NCBI GenBank assembly: GCA_943704425.1
Contig: CALSCP010001670.1
Coordinates: 55,480 to 118,732, forward strand
DNA from: Ministeria vibrans ATCC 50519
Lineage: Eukaryota; Opisthokonta; Filasterea
Direction: 5' to 3'
Length of the DNA stretch: 63,253 nt
A program made the position numbers and the translations under genes. Below the pieces are notes generated by a model, which worked only from the letters and a program-made list of their open reading frames with translations, made no database searches and had not been told where the DNA came from. Below, piece by piece: positions 26,701 to 40,661 of this stretch (positions within the stretch are counted from its first letter, which is position 1; the number at the start of each line of letters is the position of its first letter).

Positions 26701-29700
26701 CGGGGTGATGGGCGAGGTTGGGATTACGGTGCGCACGTTGGAGCGTTCGGGAGAGTCTTCGGGAACAGACTGAAGCACAATCGAGGGTGAACCATTGCCA
26801 CCAGAAGAGTTGTTGTTATTATTGTTGTTGTTGTTGTTGGGAACGCGCACGGCAACAGCCTTGCTTGGACGCGACTCAAAATGAGCCCAACGCTCGGGAC
26901 GAGCGTGTACCTGCTTGGACTGGGTTGCGACCATCTCGACGAGCGACTCGGGATGCGAAGGGTCACGCAGGAGGGCCAAAAAGCAGTGCAACTCTTCGCT
27001 GGACACTGAATGACGCATAAGCAGAACGAGCGGGTGGCAGAGGGCGGCGTGGATAGGATGCGAGCCATCGAGAAGCGGTTCGCGATACCAGCTGAGGAGA
27101 CCACCGACGAGGCCGTGCGTGCACAGTGACGCACGACTGCTACGGTTCGCGCGCACAATACTAGTGACTTCACCCAGCGTAAGCAACGTCACACAGTCGT
27201 GCATGTTGCGGTCAACGGCGTGGCGACCGGGGGCCGTGCGTCCCCCGAATGCACTGTGCGACAGGGACTTGGAGAGTCCCGACGATGCGCCCGAGGCGCT
27301 CGTGTTTGTCGGCGCTGTTGAGACACCCGAGGTGCTAGCGCCACCTGAGACGGACGCGACAAGAGTGCTGGAGGAGCGACCCGAGCCACCCGAGTAGATG
27401 GAGGGCGACAGTTGAGGCGGAGCGTGGCTAGACTGCGCATTCAAGTGCGCATTGAGAAGGGTCGAGCGTCGCGCTGGCTTGGCGGGGGCGTAGGGAGCGG
27501 CGCAGAGACGCACAGCGAGTGTGACGGCTTCGGGACGGGCAATGCGGACCTGCGCAGAGCAGCCGTCGCACTCGGGCACGTCAAAGGGACGCTCGCCAGC
27601 GGACATTGCTGAAAGGCAGAAGCGCGGGAAATGGTGATGGGCCAGGTCTCGTTCAATGGGTGCCATGACTGAGTCAAAAAGAGTCGCCTCGGCAAACGGT
27701 AGACGACCAACAATGTCGCCAAGGGCGCTCTTGGAGCAGGCACGCGACAGACGCAATCGGTGAAGCAAAAGCGACGCGAGTTCGGGACGGAGACCGGCAG
27801 AGCGCGTCGACACACTTGTGGTCACCATGAAGCGCCAGAGACGCCAAAGTGACAGCAAGTGGTCCAACGAAGAGCTTGCAAGGTAACGAGCAAAGGCAGT
27901 GCGCACTGCGGACACTTGCATGGCGTGAGGGAACTCGCGAGCAATCTCAAGACAATCGGACGGGTAGAGATGGTCGTCGACGCCCTCATGGTCATCGTGC
28001 TCGTTAGTGTGACCGTCGCCGTCGTCGCTATGGCTCTCATTATCGTGGCTCGGGGTGTCCTCTTCGTTGATGGTTGTGGTGTCGTCGTTGGCCGCAGCAG
28101 AGGCGGGCGTCTTTTCGCGCTTGACCTTAGACATACGATATGTCTTGTGGCGACGGCGAGAAGGAGAGGCAGTCGTATCGTCAGTCGCGCCACCAGCAGA
28201 ACCGCCTCCAGCGCTGCCAGTTGCACTCGACGAAGCGGTAGCACGACGACGACGTTGAATGTTAGCAACGGACAGACGCAGGCGAGATGGGAGCACAACC
28301 GAGCCGTCTCGGTCGATCCTACGATGCTCGAGGCAGCGTGCCGGCCATGCGCCATTGATGGAGAGCTCCAAGAGTGCTTCGGTAATGTCTAGGCCAAGTG
28401 GCGTGTCGATGAGTTGGGCAGCCTCAAGCGGACGTTGTAGTGCGCCTATGCCGCCGGCGTCGCTGAGGTGTGCCTCACAGGTGGGGTCGGCCGAAGCAAC
28501 ACAGGCGGCCACGGTGCGCACCAGAGAGCACATACAGAGGCGACGAAGACGCGTAAAGAGTTCGCTTTGGCTGGTGTTGTGTACGAGGGCGTCGGAGAGA
28601 CGCCCTAGCAGAGTAAACGACCAGACGATGCCGCCATCGGAAGCAAAAGGCGCCGCCGCCTTGGAATTGGCGCGCATGATGCGCCGAAGCGATGCCAAGA
28701 TGGCAATACGAGTTTCGAGCGAGTCTTGCACCGAGTCGACCGATTCGGCAAACTGACGCAAGATGGCCAAGAGCTGAGCGCTCACGTGAGGAACAGTGAC
28801 GCTCTGCTGAAGTGTACCGGCACACGCTTCGATGCAGCGCAGCACGGGTGGGCGCAGCAGAGGGTCCAACAAAAGCGACTGTAGATTTTGCAGGCCACCA
28901 TGTTCGTGGAAGAAGAGACGAGCCCCGTCGTTGATGGAGAGCAGACGACGCAAGAGTAGGAGGACGCGCTGGAGGAACACGTAGCGCAGAGGTGAGCGTG
29001 TGCTGTCGTCATTTACAGTGTTGATGAGTTGTTGCGTGTGTTGGTCGTGCACCAACGCGTGTTCAGGCTGAGACTGACTCTGTCCCGTTGTGGTGTTGAT
29101 TCCCGATGACGATCGTGCGCTGCCGGTGTCACTGAGAAAGTTCTCGTCGGGTTCGGATTCGTCGTCGTCGCCGAGATCGCCGGGAGGGACGTCCCGCGAG
29201 CGTTTGCGACGACGATGACGCGACGAAGTATTGCTGCTGCTACCCGAAGACTGACGGCGTCGGTGCGCAAGCGAACGACGCATGGAGGTGGAGAGACTCG
29301 AGGGACGGGCTACACCGCCATTGCCACCTGTGCTGTTCCCGTTGCCACCGCCACTACTGCTGCACATCCACAAGGCGCGATGGGGAGGGCAGGCAAGGTC
29401 GACGACCTCGTTGAAGTGCAAGTGAAGGGGTGCACAAACACGTTGCATGAGGAAATTGGTAAGACCACAGGCGTGCAGCTGGAGCGCAAGGCGTTGGAGA
29501 GATGCAGTGGGTGCAGTCGAGGAGGTGAGCAGACGCGCAAGGGCGTGTTCGGCAACGCGCAAGGCGGCACGCAGGTCGCCCGAGTGAAGCTGTTCGCAGT
29601 AGTTGGTGATGGCTGCGGCGTCGGCAGTGCCATCCAGGAAGCGACGGGCAAAAAGGTCGAGTACGGTCGTCTGAACGGTCTCGTGGCGGAGATGAAGCAA

Positions 29701-31488
29701 TTCAAAGAGGACAGTGAAGACGGGTACACTTGACGAGTTGAGACGGTCTAGATTGCTCGGATGCACATCGAGGCAACGCGAAATGATGGAAACAACAAGC
29801 AATTGAGTGCGCATATGGCGACTTACATGGAAGACGCGAAGGAGACCCTGAATAGCAAGTGGGGATCGCACCAGCAGTTGAGGTTGGGCCGGCTTGTGGT
29901 GTCGCGCCGACGAGGAGAAAGGAGAGGAGAAAGAGGAGGAGGAGGAGGAGGAGGCATCGACACGAGGATCCATATGAAAAACATGGTCAGACCAGTGCGC
30001 GGTAGAGGCTGTGACGGACTCGGCAGCGTTAGCAGAGGGAATTGCGTTGTCGGCAATGGTGCGGTCCAAGTCAACGTCGGCTGTGTCGTCGTCGTCGTCG
30101 TCGTCGTCGCCCCACTTGCCGACGGACGAGGCGGTCCAAAGAGCATGCAAAGCAGCAGATACACCCTCGTGACACGTGATGCGGTCCATGTGAAGTGCAG
30201 CTGAGCTGAGGGGCTCGAAGGCACGCTCGGCAACGGTGGCCGCCTCAAAGGGACGCAAACACTGTAGGACACGCAGAAGGAGAGCCACCAGATCGCATGT
30301 GTCGGTAAAGAGACGCGATGGGATGTCGTGGGCGCCGAGGGTCGCAAGCATGTCAAGAAGAGCACCGGCGGTGCCGTACGAAGTGGTGTCTGGGTGGTCG
30401 CTGGCGGTGTTGGAGCCGAGGAGGAGGCGCACATGATCGATGGAGTGAGATGAGGCCAAGATGAGAGTGCCTACGACACGCATGGATGCACGCAGTGCCC
30501 ACTGAAGGGCTGGGTCACAGGCGGCACGGGACGCAGCGCGTAGACGGAGGGCGCCCGTGGCGAGCAAAAGGGGTTCGAGACGAGTGCGCGACGGAGCATG
30601 GGCGCGCACTGAGTCGGCCACGCAGAAGGAGGCGCCGCGCACTCGTCCGGCCACGAGTGTCGCGTCGTTGTAGAAGTCTTCTTCTTCATCATCGTCGTGG
30701 TCAATTTCGCCGTCGCTGAAGGAGTGGTCAGTGATCTGACTGTCGTTGGAGAGGACGCTGCTCGAGCGGTCGGGACGCACCACCGTGTGTTGCGGATGCG
30801 TTGCCGATGGGTGTGCCGAGCTGGCTTTAGCGGTAGCGTGGGCCTCGAGGAAGGCAAGGGACTGTACGGCGTCGTGAACAACGGACAGAAGACGAGCGGT
30901 GGTGTCGGACTCGGTGAAGGCAACGGCAACGGCAGGGTAGGCACAGAGCGAGCTGAGCAACGAGACGAGAAGGGCGGATGATTCGGCGACCGAGAGACCA
31001 GACGACGTGTTGACGTGCGGCGCGAGGTCTGGCACAAGACATGCCTGATGGCCATTGTGTTGCTGAGACTGTAGCTGTTCTTGTAGAACGGAGGCGAGGG
31101 GAGCGAGAGGTGGAAGGGCGTCAACTTGACACGGTCCGAAAAACCGGATGGAACTGTCGAGCAAGGTGGAGGAGTCGTCGCGGATTCGTTGGGGCCAGAG
31201 TAGACAGTGGTGCAGTACGGTGGCGAGAACTAGAGCAAGCTCGGAGAGGAGGGAAGCGCAAGCAGACGAGCGGCGTCGCGCAAGAGTGTTACACGCAACA
31301 AGCACTCGCGTGGTGGTCGACGACGAGGCACGCGACACGACCTGCGCCGCGCTTGACGCCTCGGCAAAGGTCTCAATGAGCTCCTGAGCGAGCGACGTGA
31401 GGATGGCGTTGGCGAGGGGATCCGGCAGAAAGCTGTCAATGATATCGTCCAACGCGTCGAGCATTGGCAAGAGGGCCTCGTCGCCGCG
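17706..31488 (-). CDS. BEACH-domain protein part (concanavalin/LamG-like, PH-BEACH, WD40) of a very long frame
   Basis: Exons 31488-24943, 24845-19732, 19490-17890 and 17803-17706 encode about 4450 aa. Order: a long helical, Ser/Thr-interrupted N-terminal region of armadillo type; a concanavalin/LamG-like module (SISMWVCMRLL to YLSATTPLSLYVDS, about 26290-25960); more disordered segments; a PH-like module (LLVGQKGVYF, LELFMISGQTFLLAF); the BEACH domain (SITDKWVAGMITNFEYLMHL, HPYHYGSHYS, NYGQTPKQLF); and WD40 repeats ending near the stop. BEACH proteins (LYST, neurobeachin, WDFY3, lvsA) act in vesicle fusion, lysosome size and autophagy; this layout is closest to the WDFY3/lvsA group. The first exon here follows acceptor CTAG at 31490-31489 in phase 0 with the upstream EGF exon. 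A separate start at ATG 31464 is the alternative. Frame is intact over all junctions. Confidence 0.85.
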
Positions 31489-31619
31489 CTAGCAAGGGGA
31501 AGCGGGTGAGTCGTAGTCGTGAGCGAGTGAAGGATGCACACGCAGAAGAGAGACAGAGAGAGAGAGAGAGAGATTTTGCGCAACAGAAAAAAAAAAAAAA
31601 AAAAAAAAAAAAAACGTAC

Positions 31620-34600
31620 CTCATCAATATCCATCTCACATCTTGATCCAGTGTGTCCCAGCGTACACGCACACACAAACTGCGCCGTCTGGTCTGTACA
31701 CGTACCACCATTCTGACATGGCATCGACGCACACTACAGAAAAATAACATCAGACAGGCGACTTACACACATGAAATAACTGCTATAATTTTTGGTACCT
31801 CATCAACATCTTGAGCACACTGAGGACCGACGTAACCGGGAGCACAGGCGCACACAAAACCAAGTCCGTCGTTGGAGCAGGTGGCGCCGTTGACACAAGG
31901 AGCAGACGAACATGCGTTGACGTCGATGGCGCCTACCACCGACGGGGCGCTGAGGGTGCCACAGGCAACGTCCACGCCGCACACCGCCCGCCGTCGACCC
32001 GTCGTCGTCGCCGGCTCACTCGTCAGTGTCCATGATGCTGCACCCGCGCCACTCAGCTCGGTCGTGTACACGCGTCCGTTGACATTGTTCGACACAAGCG
32101 TAATGGTGACAGCAACCGGAAGGCGGAACGACCCCGGCAAGGCGGGCGCCGTAATAGCATACGTGGGCAGCTGCACGGTTCCGTGGGTAGGCGTCGGTGG
32201 CAGATTGGTCGTGCGCGTGTCCACAAACACCGTCACGGGCGCCGTCACCGAATTGGCCGGGAACACCAACCGAAGCTGGCCCGTCACGATGACCACGCCG
32301 CTCACGTCAACAATGCCTCCTGCACGCTCACAGTGCTCCCCAACAAAATTTGCCGGACACACACACGTGTACATGTTGACACCGTCAACACACGAGGCGC
32401 CATTGACACACGGGAATGAATTGCACTCGTTAATGTTCGTCTCGCACAGCGTACCGGTAAAGCCTGGCACACAACCACACACAAACTGGTTCGGCTGCGG
32501 CTCGCTGCACGTTGCGCCATTCAAACACGGTCGCGAGGCACACTCTCCAATGTCCTGTGAACAGGTCGCACCCGTGTGGCCCGGCACACACGTACACGTA
32601 AAGCCACCGGGCGACCCTGTCATTGACGTGCACGTCGCGCCGTTCACGCACGGACCGCTCGCACACTCGTTAATGTCGCTCTCGCATTGTGTTCCAGTGT
32701 AGCCATTCGGGCACACGCAAAAGTACAGCCCAATGCTCGTTTGAGCACAGGTCGAACCATGCTGGCACGGCGAACTCGCACACTCGTCAACCGTTGCCTC
32801 ACATCGTGTGCCCGTGTACCCCTGCACACACGAACAGATGTACTGGCCCGACACCGGTTCGCTACACGTCGCGCCGTTAAAACACGGCGACGAAAGACAC
32901 TCGGCAAAATCCTGCTCGCACAACACACCGGTGCGTCCCACCGGACACCCACACGCAAACATACCCAGCTGCGGCTGGCTGCACGAACCACCAGCAAAAC
33001 ACGGCTGCGACGCGCACTCGTCAATGTCCACTTCGCACTGACCGCCCGCAAGACCCGCGGGACACACACAGTGGAAACCTCCCGCCGGCAACTCGGTACA
33101 GGTGGCGCCGTTGAGGCACGGCGAAGAGACACAGTTGAGAACGGGTGTCAGACACTGCGCATCGGTGAAGCCTGCCTTGCACGCACACACAAACATGCCA
33201 AGCTGAGGCTCCGAACAGGTGCCACCGTTGGCACACGGATTAGAGCCACACTCGACCAGGTCCTGCTCGCACTGAGCCCCGGTCAGACCTGCCGGACATA
33301 CACACAGATATTGACCGGGCACCGGCTCGGAGCACACACCGCCGTTGACGCACGGCATTGACGTACACTCGAGGAAGTCCATTTCGCACAAAAGTCCGGT
33401 AAATTGTGGCAGACAGTTGCACGAAAAGGCACCCGTCACTGGGTCTTGGGCGCAGCCACCCGAATTCTGACACGGCGACGACGCACACCCAAGCACAACC
33501 TGATCGCAGGTGTTGCCGGTAAACATCGCTGTGCACCCACACGTAAACTGGCCGGGTGTCGGCTCGCTGCATGTTCCGCCATTCAGACACGGCTGAGACG
33601 CACATTCGGCAAAATCTTGCTCACAGTGGACACCCGTAAAAGCCGCCGGACAGCTGCACACATACTGAAGGGGAATGCCCGTGAGCGACCCCTCGCACAC
33701 TCCACCGTTGACGCACGGAGACGAATCACAGCCAGTGAGAGCCGTCTCGCACAGCTCGCCCGTGTACCCTGCGGTACATTGGCATGTGACACCCCCCGAG
33801 GGATTCGAGCTGCATCCACCGTCATTCTGGCAGGGTGACGACAAACACGCGCCAATGGGTTGGTCACATAGGGTCCCGGTGAATCCGGTGGCGCACGAGC
33901 ACTCAAAGGAGCCCACCAACAGTTCAAGACACGTACCCTGGTTTTGGCACGGCTGCGAGGCACATTCAATCACTTCGAGCTCGCAAAACACACCGGTGTA
34001 GCCGTTGAGACAGGCGCACGACACGTCGGCTTGAGCATTCTCGCGACAAGACCCGCCATTGGAACACGGCGTGGACGCACAGCCCGTGGGCGCAACACCT
34101 GTCGGCTCGACCACCGCCGGAGCACTGGTGGGCTCGACCATGGGCGCCGCCGCCGTCGTGACCGGACTGGGCGATACCGGACATGCGTTGGGCATGCGAC
34201 GTGTCGGCGCTGCAAGCTCAAACGAGACGCTACCGTTGGTGGGATTCACACATCGCTGGACACTCGTTGTAAGTGTCTCGGCCACGTTCACCATCACGGC
34301 ACCCGGAAGGGCATCAAAAAGAGCGCTCGTTTGCTGCTGACTGGCTGTCGAGGCACCCGTGACGGTGTACACAAGCACATCCAAAAGATTGAGTTCCGAC
34401 ACGGGCGCGCCCACCGGATAGAAAGAAGACGGACTCTGATAGAGGACGACCGCGGCAGACTCCGGCAACGAGTCACTCACAATAGTCGCTTCGCGCGTGC
34501 CGGAAATACCGACAACAGCAAAACCCGCACTGTCCGTCGTGGTGCCCTGCAGGTCAGTCGATGACACGACAAGCCCTGTTGCACCACTGTACACCACGAG

Positions 34601-35587
34601 CGAGAGACCATTCATGGTCGCATCCCCACTCGTGCTCACCAGCTCGACAAATTTGCCGTCGGCGGGGTTCACAAGTGCATCAATCTCATTCAGGAAAATC
34701 GTCTGAATCTGTCGACAGTAAGCGGCATTGGGCACACCAGGAGTCACCTGGTCCGCCTGTGTGGCCGACCAGGTGAGCTGATCCAGACGAAGTTGGCCAC
34801 AACGCGCAAGAGAAACATCCCCATTCGTCTGCGTGGGCAACTCCACCAGGCTTTGCGACGGCACAAGGGTCTGCAACAGTCCGGCAACACCGCCCGCGAG
34901 CGAAGTCGTCGACGAAGGACCAATCACCACCGCATCGTACAGATTGGTGGCCGTAACCAGCGTACCCTTTGGGAAACCACTAGGCGCACTGCGGTAGATG
35001 GCAATGGCCCCTGGCGAAGGAATCGAGCTAAAAGGCAGCGCCACATTGACAAGGGGTGCCGAGGAGAACCCCTGCCCAAATGACACAAGACCGGCGGACG
35101 CGTCGGTGCGATAGGACGACAGGTCAAAGGGTTCCGAAACAGCTTCGCCCATAGCATTGTACACGACAACAATGTAGCCAGCAAGTGAGAAGTTGCGCGC
35201 CTCGGGCGTCGACGAAATCTCCATGAGCGTCATACCCGATGAGAACACCAGCTCGTTCAGCATAACGCCAGGACACACATTGAGGGCGCCCGGTGTGGGA
35301 AGGCTCACGTGAATCGACGATTGGTCGAGCGCAACAAAGACACAGCGGCTCATCGACTGAACATCACCACGTAAATTTCGGCCCTCCGACACGACCTGCT
35401 GGCCGGGTAGCAGCGCTGACAAAAGCAAACTCGTCTGAGCGCCATTTGTGCCCGTCGTGTCATACACGACCGCATCTAGAAGGATCACATCCGACGCCAC
35501 GCTTCCTCGCGACGCCTCTGACGGTGGCGCCACTCCCGAGTATAGGGCAATTGCTCCTACGCACAAACAAACAATTATTAACAACAC

Positions 35588-35622
<35 letters not shown>

Positions 35623-38600
35623 TTACCTGCTCCGTTGACAATCACACCACATCCACCAAGAAAGTTGTCCTGCTCAATGTTTATGTCCTGCACACCACCC
35701 GTCAGATGACAGCCAATGACAAAGTAGCCGGAGGAGCGCGTGCGATGACCCGTCAGCGAGACACTGCGGTACAGCTCCCCCGCACTGTCGTACAAGGCCA
35801 AGATCAGGCCGTCGAGCGTTGTGTTACCGCGGCCGCCGTCAAATAGCTCGACAAATTCTCCCTCTTCGCCGAGGAAACCACTGTTGGGCACGGTCACCTC
35901 GACCTCATTGATAACGACACGCGGGCAGTCATTGAGCTGTGCCGGAGTCGGACGTCCCACCAAAAACTCGCGTAAGTCAAGCGCCTCATGGCCACAGCGA
36001 CTGATCGACTCGGCCTCTTGCGCTCCATTGGTGCCTTCGCTCACAGCCATCTGTTGTGTCTGGCCCGGGAAGAGCGCACTGAGCAGTGCGGTCGAGCCTG
36101 TGGCCGCTCCCGTCGTGGAGTACACAAGTGCATCTTGCAGTCGCGTATCGGCGCCGCTCGCCACAGTGCCCACAGGGAAGTCGGCGGCACGCGCACCCTT
36201 GTAGACAGCAACCGCCCCCACGCCCTGCACGAGGGTGTTGTCGCCGAAATCCAGACTAGACGACGCAATGGCTGCCGTGCCCAACACAAGCAGGCCCTGA
36301 CCGTCGGTGCTCAGCAGATCCAGGTTCCACGCGGCATATGCCTGCGCAGTCGCGTCGTATGCAACCACCACAAAGTCCGAGACAGATGCGTTCACCGAGT
36401 CCACGCCCGACGACAGCTCGATGAACTGCAGTGAGGGGGTGCCGGCCGCCAGACCCGCCTGGTCAATGTCCACTTCGTTGATAAACAGAGTTGTGGCGGC
36501 CGTGACGGGGCACAGATTAGGTGCGGCGCGCGTCGGCGTCTGCAATTCGTACGACGTTTGGTTGCGCAGCGAGGGCGCACACCGCTGGAAGCTTGTTGCG
36601 GCCGTCTCGCCGGTGAGCGGCTGTTGGCCGGGCGTGAGAGCGTCTAGCAGTGCCTGAAGCCCGTTGGTGTTGCCACTGGCCGTGACAAAAACGACAGCGT
36701 CAACAAGGTTCGCCTGAGTGGGTGGCGAGGCGGGGGGGAAGTCTTCGGGAGTGCCCACGTAGAGAGCAATGGCCCCATCACGTGCCAGTCCAATGAACGA
36801 CGTAAAGGTCGCCACGTTAGCTGTACCTCCCAGGTTGCCTACGATGCCAAAGCCATTCGAGTCGAGCACTGCTGCACCCGTCAAATCGACTGTATTGTAC
36901 GACAGACCGGTCGCTGCGGAGAAGAACACGAGGACGAGGCCGTCGAGAGACGTGCCACCGATACCACCATCGTACAATTCAATAAACTGGTCGGGCGTCG
37001 TCACGAATCCTACTGTAGAGGGTGTTCCGAAAATATCAATTTCGTTGATGAACACCGGATGAAGTGCCGGACACACGTTGGCGGCATTCGCTGAGGTCGC
37101 CTGCTCCGCCGCCAGTGGCACCCATGCCATTTGATCCAGCGGCAGAAGCTCACAGCGCGCCAGGTACACGCTGGCCGGAGCGGTCGTATTAAGAGCGATA
37201 GCTGTGTGGTTGTGTGAGGAACCAAAGAGACCCGTGAACAGCGTGGTGGCGCCAGTGCTTGCGGGAGCATTGCCATACACCACGGCATCATAGAGGTTTA
37301 GCGAGGTCGCAAGGGCACCCGTCGGGAATTGCGTAGCGTCCGCATGATAAAGGGCCACGGCAATGGCGTCGTCGCTAGCGAGCAGTAGCGGCAAGGCACT
37401 CAGCGATGCCTGCGTCGTCGACTGGCCCGTGCCCACCGTGAAAATACCCTGAGCGTTGGTGCGTTGTCCAACGAGCGAGATGGCGGGCGCCCGCGAACGA
37501 CCGTTGGCACCAAACACCACCACGACAAAGCCGTCGAGCGCGTAGTTTGGCAAGTCGAGCGTAGATGTGATCTCCACCCAAGCCGTGGAGGTCGCAGAGG
37601 CAGCCACAATTTCGTTGAGCATTACACTTGGACAAATGTTGGCGGCGCCCGGCGTCGGCTGTGTCACATTGACCGTCGACTGATCCAGCACGGTGAAGAG
37701 ACAACGCGAGAAGGACTCGTCAAAAAGAAGCGAATTGAAGTTGCCAGTTACGATAGCCTGGGCAGGCACAAATGCGTTGAGGAGAGTCGACGCCGCAGCA
37801 GCAGTGCCGGCGCCGGAGCCATCGTAGACAATGGCATCGAGTACGCTGGTGGACACGCCGTTGCCGAGACTGGCGACTTGCGGTGCTTCCGCGGCGCGAA
37901 AGAGTGCTACGGCTGCCACGCCGTTGGCAAAGACGGAGCAGCGATTGGCAAAGCCGCGCACTTCAATGTCGACGACGCCGTCGCCAGCGGGCAGACGGCA
38001 GCCCACAACAAAGTAGCCGGAGGCTCGTGTGCGGAATGCGTCCAACGACACTTGCAAGTAGCGGTTGCCTTGGGTGTCGTAAAAGCCCAGGACGAGACCG
38101 TTGAGCGACGTGTTGCCACGTCCACCATCGTACAGCTCGACAAACTCGCCGGTCTGTCCCAAAAGACCGTCGGTGGGCGTATCCGGTTCGATCTCGTTGA
38201 TGACAATGGATGGGCAGATGTTGCGTCGGAAAGGCGTCGGCTGGGCAACGGTAAAGGCCGATTGCGTCATGGGCAGCGTCGAGTCACAGCGCGAAATAGA
38301 CTCGGCAATCGACGCGCCGTTTTTACCTTCGTCCACGGGCATCTGACCAAGGGCGTTGCCATAGAAGGTGGTCACGAGAAGCTGGCCCGCATTGGTACTG
38401 GTGCTGTCGTACACAAGCACGTCTACAAGGCGCGCGTCGGGGCCGGGTGCGGGCATGGAGCCAATGGGGAATTCGCTCGCAATGGCACCTCGATACAGCG
38501 CAATGGCACCCACCGATACCTGCAGCGCAGCATCATGGAACACAACAAATGGGGCGGGTGTCACGGCTGCTGTGCCCAACAGCGCAATGCCCGCCGTGTT

Positions 38601-40626
38601 GGTGAGCACACCGTCGAGGTTCCACGCGGCATAGACGGTCGCACTGGCGTCGTATGCGACCACAACAAAACCGCTGAGGGACACCTCACCAGCCGAGAGT
38701 GTCGAGCCGGCTTCCGTGACGGCACGCAACTCGATAAATTGCATGGAAGTGGACCCAGACACGAGCGACCCAACTTCGTCGATATCCACCTCGTTGATGA
38801 CAAGTGAGCCCGCAAACGTAACGTTGGGCACAACAGTGGGCTGCGGCAACGACGTGGGCACGGCTGGTTCGACCACGGTCGTTGGAAGCGCACACTGTCG
38901 CACAGTGCAGTCGTTGGGACTGCGAGCGGTCGGTGGGTTCGACACAAAGGTGCCGTTGAGGCTGCGGGCCACGAGGACACATCGCTGCATGCTCTCGTCG
39001 TTTACCAGTTCACATGTGTCCTCGACGACAGGCGTCGAGCCGGGGCTGAATGCCGAGATAAGAACACTCATGTCGGGGGGCGCCACTCCCGCAGGCGCTA
39101 GCACTGTGTTGTACGCAACCCCATCGACGAGGTTGCGCGACGACGCAAGCATACCAAAGGGGAAGTCACCAAAAGAGCCGACAAGAAGTGCAATGCCACC
39201 AGCATCCGGCAGCAAACCGGGCGGGAAGGTAAAATCACAAGGGCTGCCGTAGCTCGCGATACACGATGCTGGACCTCCAGTAGTGGCACCCACCAGGTAG
39301 TAGCCATTGGCGTCGGTGGTGGTGCCGCTGAGTGACGCCTGTCCGTACAGTGAACCGTGGCTGTCGAAGAAGGCAATGACAATGCGATCGAGCGCCACAT
39401 TGCCAATGCCACCATCATACAGTTCGACAAATTGGCTTTGACCGCCGACATTGACCACCTCAATCTCGTTGATGACGATGGGCGCCACGGTGGGACACAC
39501 ATTGGCAATGCCGGGAGTGCCCGTCTGTACCTGATACCAAGAGAGCATGTCAAGGACAAGGAGCGAACAGCGCGCAACATAGAGCGTCGACTGCGTGACG
39601 TTTACGTCGAGTTGCGCCTGGCCAGTGGCCGGTCCAATCAGTGAGGTGAGCAGTGTGAAGGCATTCGAGGGGGGACCCGCTGGTCCATACACGACAGCAT
39701 CCACAATATTGATTGGGCTCACGGCGCCGCCCACGGGATAGCTGACACTACGACCACGGTAGAGAGCAACGGCCGCAACAGCCGTGTCGCCGAGCGGCAC
39801 AAACAAGGGAATGCTCAAGGCAAAGTCGATGTTAGGCACGCTCGACGAGCCCATCACCATGTAGCCGTTGGCGTCGGTGGTGGCACCCGATAAGTCGATA
39901 GAGGCGGTGATGCGGGCATTGGCGTCGACCACGACAAGGACGAAGCCGTCAAGGTTGAAGTTGGCAATGCCCTCGGAGCTCAGCTCGACATAGTTAGCGG
40001 TGGCTGTGCGCGAGACTTCGTTGATGAGCACCGACGGACAGCTATTTTTGACGCCTGGTGTGGGCACCGACAAAAACAAATTAGTCTGGTCGAGAGGCTC
40101 GAACAAACATCGATTGATGGAGGTTGTCAGAGCCGAGTTGGTTGCCGACTCGCTCACGGCGAGCTGTGAGTTGACAAGGGCCGCTTCAAGGGCCGCCTTT
40201 TTCGCGGCATTGGCTGTGCCACTTGTGTCGTACACAATTGCATCCAGCAGGGTGTAACCGGCGGCCGGGTTGCCTGGGTTGGCCTGGATAATGGGCTGTA
40301 CGTCCGCAAACAGGTTGGTTGCGTTGTGCCAAGCAGCCTGCCACAGCACCACCGCGCCCAATCCATTGTTGAAGATGGAGCAGTTGGCTGCGGTCGACAC
40401 AACAAGGACGACATTGACATTGGACACAAGCTGACAACCAAAGACAATGTAACCATCGGCAGGCGTCTGGAATCGACTGACATTCCACAGGTGACTCAGC
40501 GTGCCATTCTCATTGTACAGACCAATCCATACGTCTGTCAGCGGCACCGCCCCTCGCCCTCCATCGTACACCTCGATAAATTCTTCCTCTTCATCCGAGC
40601 CAGTAATAGATCGTGTCTACAATGAT

Positions 40627-40661
<35 letters not shown>

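Noticed and set aside
21000-29000. Long plus-strand frames inside the BEACH region
   Set aside because: They are antisense shadows of GC-rich exons, Arg/Ala/Pro-biased and without motifs.
32700-33840. Plus-strand frames over the EGF array (Arg/Thr/His-rich repeats)
   Set aside because: Their periodicity mirrors the EGF repeats on the minus strand; the minus frame has the conserved six-cysteine pattern.
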